NCBI RefSeq assembly: GCF_042477335.2
Contig: NC_091247.1
Span: forward strand, 226,572,001-226,636,000
Reading direction: 5' to 3'
Length of the DNA stretch: 64,000 bases
Origin: Ovis canadensis
Lineage: Eukaryota > Chordata > Mammalia > Artiodactyla > Bovidae
Of this stretch, positions 1-9,419 are shown piece after piece. A program made the position numbers and the translations under genes. The stretch's first letter is position 1. Every line of letters begins with the position of its first letter. The notes under the pieces are model-generated. The model saw nothing but the letters and a program-made list of their open reading frames with translations, ran no database searches and was not told the origin of the DNA.

Positions 1-182
1 TCCGACTCTTCGTGACCACATGGACCAGCACCCCGCCAGGCTCCTCTGACTGTGGGATTTTCCCGGAAAGAATACTGGAGTGGGCTGCCATTTCCTTCTC
101 CAGGGGAACCTTCCCAACCCAGGGATCGAACCCACGTCTTCTGCGCTGGCAGGCGGGTTCTCTACCACGGAAGCAAGCCCCT
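1..182 (-). repeat. Bov-tA SINE, cut by the window edge
   Basis: Reads, in reverse, the common Bov-tA body: GGCTCCTCTG, AATACTGGAGTGGG, CCTTCTCCAGGGG, and the B-box-like GGGATCGAACCCACG. The tRNA-like end has a small deletion (CTACCACGGAAGCAAGCCCC). Confidence 0.9.
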
Positions 183-1313
183 GACTGTCACCATATTTAC
201 TGCCCCGTTCCTTAAAATACTGATGAGGGTGGTTCTCTGCCACCCCAGCGCTCATACTTGGCAACAAGAGGACACAGTTTGGGTTGTGGAACGGGAGGAG
301 GTGGGGAGGTGCAGGTGGTGGGTGTGGCTCCAGGGGCTGGTCAGTATTCCAGGACACACAGGAAGGCTCCCCCAGCTCGAAAGGCCCACTGGTGCTGAGC
401 GCAGCAAACCTGCTGTGACTCGCCAGCTCCTCGAGACTGCCTTTCTGGTGGTTTTCTTGGATGGGATTATCTCTAAATACTGATGAGGCTAAAGCTTCGT
501 CTTGCAACAGTTCTTCAGGCCGGCAACGGTGCCCTATCTCCCAGGAGGGGTCTTCTGGTTGGTCTTGTTCCAGGGACGTTCCTCGAAGGCTTGTCCGAGT
601 GGCCAGGGACAACAGCCGTGGAGAGAGAGACGAGCGAGTGGCTCATTCCCGGGGAGGAGCAAGCCCAACGACGGAGAGGCCCAGGGTGTGGCTGGGCGAG
701 GTGAAACGCTGTCTGGGGAGAGGCAGCGAGCACTCCTGGAAAAGGATGGAGTTCCCCGGGTCCACCTGGAATGGGGATGGGCTCGCTCTGGTTGGCGTCT
801 TGAGTTCTGTCCCCCCTCTTTCTGGCTAGCCCCGTGGCGTCAGTGGAAAGCCTCCAAGTTCAGCCATCCCTCCCCACGGGGCTGTTGCTGGGTGCTCGGG
901 GGGAGGACCGCTGTTCCCATCAGGGTCTCTGCCTTGTGGTCAGTCTTTGGGGAACCATGACATTGCGTGGCCACCTGACCTCAGCAGAATGTGTAGACCC
1001 TGAGAACTCAGAGCAGGAAGGGACCTTCTGAGGTTATCTTGTTTAAGCCTTTCCCAGGCTGACAGCTCGGGTCATGCAGGCTGCAGGGGCAGGGATGGTT
1101 CCTTCTGCAAGGACAGCATTTTGTGCTTGGGAAGCTCAGATTCTGTGTGGTTTCGTTTCAAGTGGAAATCTGCTCCTGTGGGTATGATTTGATTCAGTAA
1201 ATCCTTGCTTCCCTCACTAGCGACCAGGGTTAGCCCTTATCCTGGGGTGGGATGCGGGGCCCTCCACGGGCTCAGCACAACAGGGACTTGAACTGTATTC
1301 ACGCGAGTGTGTG
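183..1313. other. single-copy stretch without recognised gene
   Basis: Non-repetitive, moderately GC-rich sequence. Several short open frames occur but none has a recognisable domain or a supported exon structure. PARVB lies just upstream of PARVG in human; I looked for its last-exon CH2 signature here and did not find it. Confidence 0.5.
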
Positions 1314-1518
1314 TGCATGCTGTCGCTTCAGTCGTGTCCGACTCTGTGACCCTCTAGACTGTAGCCCCCCAGGCCCCACTGGCCATGCGATTCTCCAGGC
1401 AAGAACACTGGAGTGGGTTGCCACACCCCTCCAGGGGATCTTCCGCACCCAGGGATCCAGCCCACGTCTCCTGCACTGGCAGGTGGGCTCTTTACCACTG
1501 GCGCCACCTGGGAAGCCT
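1314..1518 (-). repeat. Bov-tA SINE
   Basis: Full-length antisense copy from TGTCGCTTCAGTCGTG to the tRNA-like end CACTGGCGCCACCTGGGAAG. Confidence 0.92.
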
Positions 1519-1521
1519 GAT

Positions 1522-1759
1522 CCTTATTTAGTAGCTGCAGTGTTAGTCGCTCAGTTGTGTCCGACTCTCCATGACCCATGGACTGTGGCCCTCCAGGCTC
1601 CTCTGTCCATGGGATTCTCCGGGCAAGAATACTGGAGTGGGTTGCCATGCCTGTCTCCAGAGGATCTTTCCGACCCAGGGATTGAACCTGGGTCTTCTTC
1701 ATTGCAGGAAGATTCTTTACCATCTGAGCTACAAGATCCAATAAAGAACCTTATTTAGT
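1522..1759 (-). repeat. Bov-tA SINE with 11-bp target-site duplication
   Basis: A second antisense Bov-tA lies head to tail with the previous one. The flanks carry a perfect direct repeat CCTTATTTAGT at 1522-1532 and 1749-1759, so this is a separate insertion and not a tandem duplication of its neighbour. Confidence 0.92.
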
Positions 1760-2350
1760 CAGTACTTATTGAGGGCCTACTGTGTGCCAAGCTGAGTCCT
1801 GAGGATAATAAGGCCGTGATGTACTAGAAAGATGCAGGAGGGATGGGAGACTTTGGAGGCAGAGGGATTTGGCCCATGTCCTCCGTCCCCGTGGACCTGG
1901 GAGGGCCCCGTGGCTCGGCCCACCAATGGGCCGGGGACAACCAGATACGGTCTCGTAAAGTGAAACTTTGAAGTCACACTGTACGTTTAAGCCCACAGCT
2001 CCCTTGCTGACGTAGGCACGCCTTCCCTAACGTGTGCAGGATGCTGATTTTCTGCATATGTAGAATACGGTTCAGGATCTCCCACATCACGTTTCCTCCC
2101 ACAGCTGCACACCCTTCCACACTTCAGCTTCCGAGGCAGGGCTGGTGTCTACCCTGCTCCCTGCTGCACCCTGGGACTCAGCTTGGCACACAGTGGGCCC
2201 TCAATCAGTACTAACTTCAAGGTTGTTTAAATGCACTGGCATTGCACGAGACGGCCAGAAGAAGCACGCAAAGAATGATGGGACATTTCACGGGGCCCAG
2301 GAGCTGCCTGACAGCCTGTCCACCCTGTGGACAGGTGAGCATCAGAACGT
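1760..2350. other. old repeat remnants (MIR/L2-like) and single-copy DNA
   Basis: The phrase ending CTACTGTGTGCCAAGC (near 1792) and a tail with CTTGGCACACAGTGGGCCCTCAATC (2174-2198) resemble the 3' parts of MIR/L2 elements on the plus strand. Divergence is high. No gene is seen. Confidence 0.4.
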
Positions 2351-2351
2351 A

Positions 2352-2983
2352 TCAGTTCAGTTCAGTCACTCAGTCGTGTACAACTCGTTGCAGCCCCATG
2401 AACCATAGCACGTCAGGCCTCCCTGTCCATCACTGACTCCCGGAGTTTACCCAAACTCATGTCCATTGAGTCAGTGATGCCATCCAACCATCTCATCCTC
2501 TGTCGTCCCCTTCGCCTCCTGCCCTCAATCTTTCCCAGCATCAGGGTCTTTTCAAATGAGTCAGTTCTTCACACCAGGTGGCCAAAGTATTGGAGTTTCA
2601 GCTTCAGCATCAGTCCTTCCAGTGAGCACCCAGGACTGATCTCCTTTAGGATGGACTGGTTGGATCTCCTTGCTGTCCAAGGGACTCTCAAGAGTCTTCT
2701 CCAACACCACAGTTCAAAAGCATCAATTCTTTGGCGCTCAGCTTTCTTTATAGTCCAACTCTCACATCCATACATGACCACTGGGAAAACCATAGCCTTG
2801 ACTAGACAGACCTTCGTTGGCCAAGTCATGTCTCTGCTTTTTAATATGCTGTCTAGGTTGGTCACAGCTTTTCTTTCAAGGAGTAAGCGTCTTTTAATTT
2901 CATGGCTGCAGTCATCATCTGCAGTGATTTTGGAGCCCCCCAAAATTAAGTCAGCCACTGTTTCCACTGTTTCCCCGTCTTGC
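2352..2983 (-). repeat. BovB (RTE) LINE 3' fragment
   Basis: Antisense BovB 3' end, starting at the CAGTTCAGTTCAGTC tail and running about 630 bp into the ORF. The reverse translation gives the usual C-terminal phrases [24 protein letters not shown] and KLKLQYFGH. Left arm of an inverted pair with 3124-3470. Confidence 0.93.
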
Positions 2984-2984
2984 C

Positions 2985-3105
2985 ATGTGGCCTTGCCATG
3001 TGCATGTGGGATCTCAGGTTCTCTGACCAGGGATGCAGCCCGTGCTGTCTGCAAGGGGAGAGCAGAGTCAACCACTGGGCCACCAGCGAAGTCCCTCCTT
3101 TACCA
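2985..3105 (-). repeat. CHR-type SINE fragment
   Basis: Reverse of the tRNA-derived CHR SINE head: CTGACCAGGGATGCAGCCC and CCACTGGGCCACCAGCGAAGTCC. It separates the two BovB arms. Confidence 0.75.
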
Positions 3106-3123
3106 TTTTATGCTTACATACTT

Positions 3124-3470
3124 TCAGAGAGCCCCTTGGACTGCAAGGAGATCCAACCAGTCCATCCTAAAGGAAATCAGTCCTGAATATTCATTGGAAG
3201 GACTCATGCTGAAGCTGAAACTTCAATCCTTTGACCACCTGATGCGAAGAACTGATTCATTTGAAAAGACCCTGATGCTGGGAAAGATTGAGGGCAGGAG
3301 GAGAAGGGGACGACAGAGGATGAGATGGTTGCATGGCATCACCGACTCGATGGACATGAGTTTGAGTGAACTCCGGGAGTTGGTGACGGACAGGGAGGCC
3401 TGGTGTGCTGCAGTCCATGGGGTCGCAAAGGGTTGGACACAACTGAGTGACTGAACTGAACTGAACTGAA
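3124..3470 (+). repeat. BovB LINE 3' end
   Basis: Sense-strand BovB 3' terminus from AGAGAGCCCCTTGGACTG to the GACTGAACTGAACTGAA tail. It is complementary to 2352-2700 and so forms a long inverted repeat with it. Confidence 0.92.
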
Positions 3471-3474
3471 TTTC

Positions 3475-4135
3475 AGACCTAGAATAAAGTTGCTGCAATG
3501 GTATAAGGAATTCCTGTATTTATCCTGATCCCCATAAACATGACTGTTTTACCATATTTGCTTTATCCTTTCTCCCTCCTCAATATAGATATAAATGCAG
3601 ATATTTAGGTGTTGGTGGGTCATGTAGACATCTAGCATCTGTCTGTCTGTCTGGATAATTATCTCTTTCCTGCATCCTTGAGAATAAGTCGCGTATATTA
3701 TGCCCTTCTATTTCTAAGTATCTTGATGTATGTGTCCTAAAAACCAAAATATTCTCTTCTGCAATTTCAGTACAAGTGTCATTCCGGAAATGACATTGAT
3801 ACAATAGCATTATCTAACCCACCGGCCCTCATTCTATTTCTCCAGTTGTCCCAGTGATGTCCTTTTACCCAAAGAAATGCACTGACACCTTGTCACATCT
3901 CTGCAGCCTCCTTTAATCTGGAGCAGTTCTTCAGTCTCTCTTTACTCTTCGTGACATTGATGGAGAAGAATACAGGTCAGCTACTGGCGAGAATGTCTGT
4001 CAGCATGCCTTTGTGTGCTGTTTCCCTCCTGAGGAGATTCGGGTTCTGCATTTTTGGCAGAAGCCAGGTGTTCTTCTCAGTACGTCTTATCAGGAGACAG
4101 AATGTGTGGATCTCTCCCATTTCTCAGGATATTTA
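3475..4135 (-). repeat. ancient L1 3' UTR remnant
   Basis: Phrases such as GCCTCCTTTAATCTGGAGCAG, GCATTTTTGGCAGAAG and GTGTTCTTCTCAGTACGTC match the L1M-type 3' UTR read in antisense. Highly diverged. Confidence 0.55.
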
Positions 4136-4560
4136 TTTATTTTAATTATTTAGTTAAACTGATGTTGATCATGTTTGTCCACTGAAAACGTACCTCTTCT
4201 TTCTAATTAAGTATCTCATGGGACAAGGATTTCTATGTTTAGAGTTACCTTTCCAGCAAAAATAACTGGAAAACTGGGCAAAATGTAGGAAACAACTGTT
4301 TTAGACATTAGAATAGAGGCGAGGCAGGTCTGTGAACCTTAATAAAAGGGACACAAATGAAGTAAACCCTACCATCGCCTAGGCTTCCTGCCTGGACGTG
4401 AGTGCGGGACTGGGGTGCAGCTTAAATAGAGCTCAGTGGTCTCACTGAGTTGAGGAGACAGAGCTCAGAGTTTGAGGAGGTCAAGGTTAAAAGCAATTTA
4501 AAAGTATCAGAGTAATTCACAATTAACTGCCTGCCAGAAAACTTCTTTCAAAGCATGTGC
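4136..4560. other. AT-rich intergenic DNA, nothing recognised
   Basis: No gene, RNA or clear repeat family seen. Confidence 0.4.
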
Positions 4561-4897
4561 CAGGGAAGACTCTCGAGGGTCCCTTGGACAGCAAGACCAA
4601 ACCAGTCAATCCTACAGGAAATCAACGCTGAACATTCATTGGAAGGACTGATGCTGAAGCTTCAATACTTTGGTCATCTGATGCAAAGAACCGACTCATT
4701 GAAAAAGACCCTGATGCTGGGAAAGAAGAGGGCAGGAGGAGAAGGGGGCGACAGAGGATGCGATGATTGGATGGCCTCACCGACTCAACAGACATGAGTT
4801 TGAGCAAGCTCCGGGAGATAGTGAAGGACAGGGAAGGCCAGGGTGCTGCAGTCCCTGGGGTCACAAAGAATAGGACATGACTTAGTGACTGAACAAC
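4561..4897 (+). repeat. BovB LINE 3' end
   Basis: Sense copy from AGGGAAGACTCTCGAGGGTC to GACATGACTTAGTGACTGAAC. It shows several small deletions compared with the copy at 3124. Confidence 0.88.
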
Positions 4898-4929
4898 CGC
4901 AAAAGAAAAATGCCAACACTCTTTAAAGG

Positions 4930-5330
4930 ACTGCAACAAAATTTGCCCAATAACGTAAAATCCTTAACATCTAGCATTCAGTTTAAAAACTACTAGAAAT
5001 ACAGGGCAGAAAAATATGACCCGCAACCAGGAGAAGAATCAGTCAGTAGAAGCAGACCAGGAAATGACAGAGATGGTGAAATTAGCATTCTGCAAGACAA
5101 CCGGCCTGGGTGCTCTAAAAATGTTCATGTTACAGAAGACTATTCCAGATTAAAAGCCTACCAAGACATGGCAGCCGAGTGCCACAAAGAGAAACCTATG
5201 ATTCCAAGTGGATCGTGGAGTAAAAATAATACAAACAAAACCCCTGTAAACAACATACTAATATTTGGGGAAATTTGAGTGTGAATGAAAATATTACTAT
5301 TTCAGTGTCAATTTTCTAGAGTGTCCTATG
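4930..5330 (+). repeat. probable old L1 3' UTR remnant
   Basis: AT-rich sequence with CCAGATTAAAAGCC, CAAGACATGGCAGCC and CAACATACTAATATTTGG resembles the sense strand of L1M 3' UTRs. Weak match, opposite in orientation to the remnant at 3475-4135. Confidence 0.35.
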
Positions 5331-5547
5331 GAAGAATATGTTTGTTTCCAGGAGATAAATTCTGAAATATTTGGAGATGACATGTCACAATCCCTCCTTG
5401 GAATTTATTTGTAAGTGGTTCAGAAAAAAAGTGAAAGAAAAAGCAAAGATCTAGTAAGATGTAAAAAAAAAAAATAATAAGCAAACCTTCTTGAGATTCG
5501 GCAATGTAATTCACACCCTTTACATAGTTCATCGTTGTCATTCATTT

Positions 5548-5858
5548 AGAGCTAAGTCATGTCCGCCTCTCCCGACACCGTGGACTGCGACCTGCCAGTC
5601 TCCTCTGTCCATGGGATCATATAAGGAAAATTAAGCTATGATGTGTATGTATACTTAGTTGCTCAGTCGTATCCAACTCTTTGCAACCCCGTGAACCGTA
5701 GCCCCCCAGGCTCCTCTGTCCATGGGGTTTTCCAGGCAAGAATACTGGAGTGGGTTGCCATGCTGTCTTCAAGGGGATCTTCCCAACCCAGGAATCGAAT
5801 CTGCGTCTCTTGCATTCCAGGTGAATTCTTTACCTGCTGAGATACCGGGGATGTCCAA
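5548..5858 (-). repeat. two Bov-tA SINEs, the first truncated
   Basis: A 75-bp antisense fragment (5548-5622) ends at CCATGGGATCAT. A longer antisense copy (5649-5858) follows, ending CTTTACCTGCTGAGATACCGG. Confidence 0.88.
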
Positions 5859-5859
5859 G

Positions 5860-7339
5860 CTGTGACAGATAACTCTAATATAGTTATATGGAATAATTAT
5901 ATAGTTTTCTATATGAAATTCAAATTTTAAAAATCACGCTGAGTGACAGCCTCTTTCTCACCGCATTTTGTGACAAACCCCAGTCTCATACAGGTGGGGC
6001 AGAGCGGCAGACGAGGCTGTGCATGTCTGTGTCTCCCCCTGTAATGTACAGATGTGAGAGCATCTGCCTGCAAAGCTGAGTCCTAGTGAAATTGAAGCCC
6101 TGACAATTGTCCTTGCTCCGTCAGTCACTCATCGAATACTAGCATCAGCAATACCTTCTGTCACTTCCGTGACCTTTCGTGAGGAGCCCCACGTTCCTGC
6201 TCGCACGCTCCCCACGTGCTCTGCCCCCTTTTCTGCAGGATCTGTCAGCAGAGAAAGGGTGGTTAGCCTCTGGTCACCCGGCACTGTCACCTGTTGCTAT
6301 GGAAACTCTCAATTTCAGCCTGGCTCGTAAAGACTCAAGCTCAAGAGATCAGCTTGAGTCCGCCCCACTGTCCTGGGATCTCGCCTTCTTGTGTTCCTCT
6401 AGTCCTTTGTACAGGCTGTTTCCCTCCACCTGGAACATTCTTACCCATCTTTCTTTCAGCTGGCAAACTCTTATTCATCCATCAAAGCCCGCATCTCCTC
6501 GGAAAAACTTCCTGATCCCCTTAGGCAACAATAGCCATCGATGTTTATCCGATGAGCCCACTTTGTGCCAGGCATTGCTCTAGGCACTAGGACTCAGGAA
6601 CCTTAAGGGGCTGTGGTATGGGATCAGAAAAGGATCTGCTTCTTAGATAAGGCAGTTAGGGAAGGCTTCCTGAAGGAGGAGGCACTTAAGCTGATGATAG
6701 CAATGCAGACTCAGCCATTTTAAAAGCTGGGTAGAGGGCACAGTGAGTGTGCCCACCCTAGAGCAGGAAGGTAGGTGGCACTTTCAGGGAATAGAAGGGT
6801 TGTCCATGTGGCTGGGAGGCGTGAGGATGGAAGAGGTAAGGAGATGAGAATGGAGACAGAGCCGGCAGACCCCATTAGGACCTTGGGCTGGGCCGGGCAG
6901 ACTGGATTTCATTTTAAGGGCTACTGGATACTGCTGGTGGGTTTTAAATGAGTTGAGATGTGAAGTGGGTCCTCTGGTCACTTGTGGAGAACAACTCAGG
7001 GGTAGGAGGTGGGGTTTGAGCGAGCAGTGTGTTCCCAGCTAGGAGGCTCCTGTGTGGTCCAGGCGAGAGGACAAGGTGGGCCCTGGCCAGGCCGGGGATA
7101 AGAAGCTTGAGGGACAGCCTGGAGGCAGCGCTGACAACTTGCTGATGGAGGAGCTGGGGCCTCGGGGGAAGCTGACTCCCAGCCTCTGGCTTCAGGAACT
7201 GGCTTGGTTTGCATATCAGGGAGGGGAAAGGGACAGAAAGAAGAAATGTAAGCTCTGAGCTGCCTGCGAGGTGTCTGGGGAGTGCGGAGGTGTGGCTGGG
7301 CCCATAGACCCAGGGGCAGAGCTTTCCGGAGGGAGTTTC
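5860..7339. other. upstream intergenic DNA with L2/MIR fragments
   Basis: About 6390-6520 (TTTGTACAGGCTGTTTCCCTC, then a CCTGGAACATTCTTACC phrase) is like the L2 3' region on the plus strand. About 6540-6600 (TTTGTGCCAGGCATTGCTCTAG) is MIR/L2-like. The remainder is not recognised. Confidence 0.45.
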
Positions 7340-7813
7340 AGTGGCATCTTTCAGAGCATCAGGTTCTAACGCCCCGCCGGGAGGAAGCGCCCTGCAGACG
7401 CAGCCTGGACGGCTTTGCAGAAGCCACAGGCCCCGGAGGAAGTGAGCCGCTTGCCCCTGCCTCCCGGGCGGCCCCTGCCGACCTAGGGCACCGGAACTGG
7501 CTTTGCTTTGGAACCCGGGGACCACTAGCGCTTGAGCTCCGTGGCCTTCGTTTCCCTGCGTGGAGGAAGCAGCCAGGTGAGTCCTCGGTTCCGAGCCTGA
7601 GCTCAAACACACAGAGGGGGAGGCTCTGGGAGGCCTCGTGGAAACGAGGCCAGGAGAACCCGGTCTTAGCGGAGGTCCCACAGGGACGATGCCGGGCGAA
7701 GCACACCCTGCGCCCAGCTGGACCCCTGCCTCCCAGGCTTGCAGGCCGCCGCTCCCCCAGCCCAGAGGCCCGGCCAGACAGAAGGGCGCCCTCGCAGCTC
7801 TCGTGTAGCCAGG
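7340..7813 (+). promoter_or_regulatory. GC-richer block, candidate PARVG promoter and noncoding 5' exon
   Basis: The ATG exon begins at an acceptor, so transcription must start upstream. This block is richer in GC and CpG than its surroundings (several CGCC/CCGG between 7365 and 7560) and is not a recognised repeat. Two good unpaired donors lie in it: CCAG|GTGAGT at 7577 and CAGG|GTAAGT at 7814. No TATA box is evident. Transcription start and exon limits cannot be set from sequence alone. Confidence 0.3.
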
Positions 7814-9324
7814 GTAAGTTTCCTTCTCCAGCCTGTCATCTCCCCTTACTTTCAGCCAAGGAGACCAGCCACCCCAAGTCTTCCGATGAAGAAAGAGAGG
7901 CCCAGGTCTGGGAAGGGACAGCCCCTGGGGCTGCTGATGGCTGGAGGCAGCTCCCAGCTCCGTGGGCACTTGCTGCCTTTGGCGCCCATCAGGTTCAGCC
8001 CCTCCCGGTAAAGAAGCGTCAGGAACAGAGAGGGGAGGTTGTTTGCCCAAAGTCACACGGGAGGAGGAGCCCACCTGGAACCCAATCTCCTAACCTCCCC
8101 CCCTTCCCCAGGCCTAGTTCCCGCCTCTCCTCTGGCCCTGTCCTTTGAACAGAACCCCCTCCAAAACGAGGCTTGGGAATACGGGGGGATGGAGTCAGCC
8201 CAGTGGCTTGCTCTCCACACCCCCAAGATTTAGGGCAGGACGGAGCCGCAGACAGTGCCCCGGAGTCCCCATGCTGGCCGCCTGTGTCACAGCGTGACTA
8301 CCGTCTTGTGAGTGCTTCCATCTCACGGCAGCTCTGGGCCCTGCTACTCCAGCCAGGCCTTCCCGGGCCGGAGCTGACCGCCAGCTTCTGTTGCAGGAGG
8401 CCCCCCCGCCCCAAATGTCTTGTTTGGGGCTGAAAGCGCTGCAGGAGGCCCAGGGGCCAGAGCGGAAGTTGGGGGGGCAGGGCCACACCAGGCAGGAGAG
8501 GAAGTGAGTCCAGGGGAGCAGGAAGGAGGCTCTGACTCTGCCGGGCACCCTCCCCTGCAGCGAGGATGAGGAGGGCCAGCTCTGAAAACTCTGGCCCTTC
8601 CCGCTGAGCGGAGAGACCCCTGAGCTCCCTCGACAGGCCAGGATGATAAGCCCCACTGTGGAGAAGCTCGCTCAGAACTTGGCCAGGCAGGACCAGCCCA
8701 CACCCCTGAGAGCCCAGCCTGCACCCCAGTCCCACGTCCACTCACTCAGAGGCTGGGGGGCTGCTCTGTGCCCCCTGACTCAGGCTGAGGGCCCAGAAAG
8801 GACAGGCCTGTCCCCCACCCCTGCCCCGGTAGGAGCTCCTGGTCTGCAGACATCACCCATCAACGTGATCACCGCCACACTGCTGCCCCGCCCCTCCAGC
8901 AGATTTGCCCCCTGAGGTCAGCCAGAGGGTTTTCTGGATCCAAGAAGCTCTGAGCAGTGGGTTGCCCCCTTGGTCCTACTGCCTGGGGTGGGGGTAGGTG
9001 GGGTGGAGGTTCCTGTGTGTTGTCGGAGGGGCTGTGGGCTGGCTGCTCCGCACCTGACCGAGGAGGACCCCAGCTCCCCACCAAGCCTTTACACAGGCTC
9101 TGACCTCAGCCGCCGCCTGCTTCTGCAGGGCGTCCCGCAAGCACTGGCTCCTAGCGACCCTCTCAGCAGGCACCCTTTCCCCTTGCCCAGGCAGCCCGGT
9201 GACTTGTCCACCCCCCCAGCCAGCTCCCACCCTCTCCCCATGCCTCCTGGTGTCTAGAGGAAATAGCAGACCTCAAGTCTAGAGTGACTCGGAGGGTGAC
9301 ATCCTTGGCTCCCTGCCTCCCCAG
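7814..9324. other. single-copy DNA upstream of the PARVG start exon
   Basis: GC-rich, no repeat recognised; contains the ETS-like pair described separately. Open frames on both strands are long but lack domains and reflect low stop-codon density. Confidence 0.45.
8461..8506 (+). promoter_or_regulatory. paired ETS/PU.1-like sites upstream of PARVG
   Basis: AGCGGAAGTT at 8461-8470 fits an ETS core and AGAGGAAGTG at 8497-8506 fits the published PU.1 consensus. They lie about 0.85 kb before the start codon. PARVG is expressed mainly in blood cells, where PU.1 acts, so the placement is suggestive; short motifs arise by chance often. Confidence 0.25.
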
Positions 9325-9419
9325 GGCCGGCAAGGCAGCGATGGAACCGGAGTCCCTCTATAACCTGCTGCACCTCCCTGGGAAGGTGGACCCACCGGCC
9401 GAGGAAGAACTCTTACAAG
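9325..9419 (+). CDS. PARVG: PARVG coding exon 1 (start codon exon)
   Basis: The acceptor follows CTGCCTCCCCAG, leaving 16 nt of 5' UTR (9325-9340) before the ATG at 9341. The exon codes for residues 1-26 ([10 protein letters not shown]..., acidic PPAEEEL near the end) and stops after the first base of codon 27 at donor G|GTGCTG. Because an acceptor precedes the ATG, at least one noncoding exon must lie upstream. Confidence 0.93.

Noticed and set aside
1-1313. Possible last exon of PARVB, the upstream neighbour in human
   Set aside because: I found no sequence for the conserved parvin C-terminal signature here, so PARVB probably ends to the left of the window.
2459-3454. Plus-strand open frame of 331 codons
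   Set aside because: It reads antisense through a BovB, then a CHR SINE, then sense through another BovB. A chance fusion of repeats.
6944-8074. Minus-strand open frame of 376 codons and plus-strand frame of 288 codons at 7282-8148
   Set aside because: GC-rich DNA has few stops. No domain, no sensible composition, and the two overlap on opposite strands.
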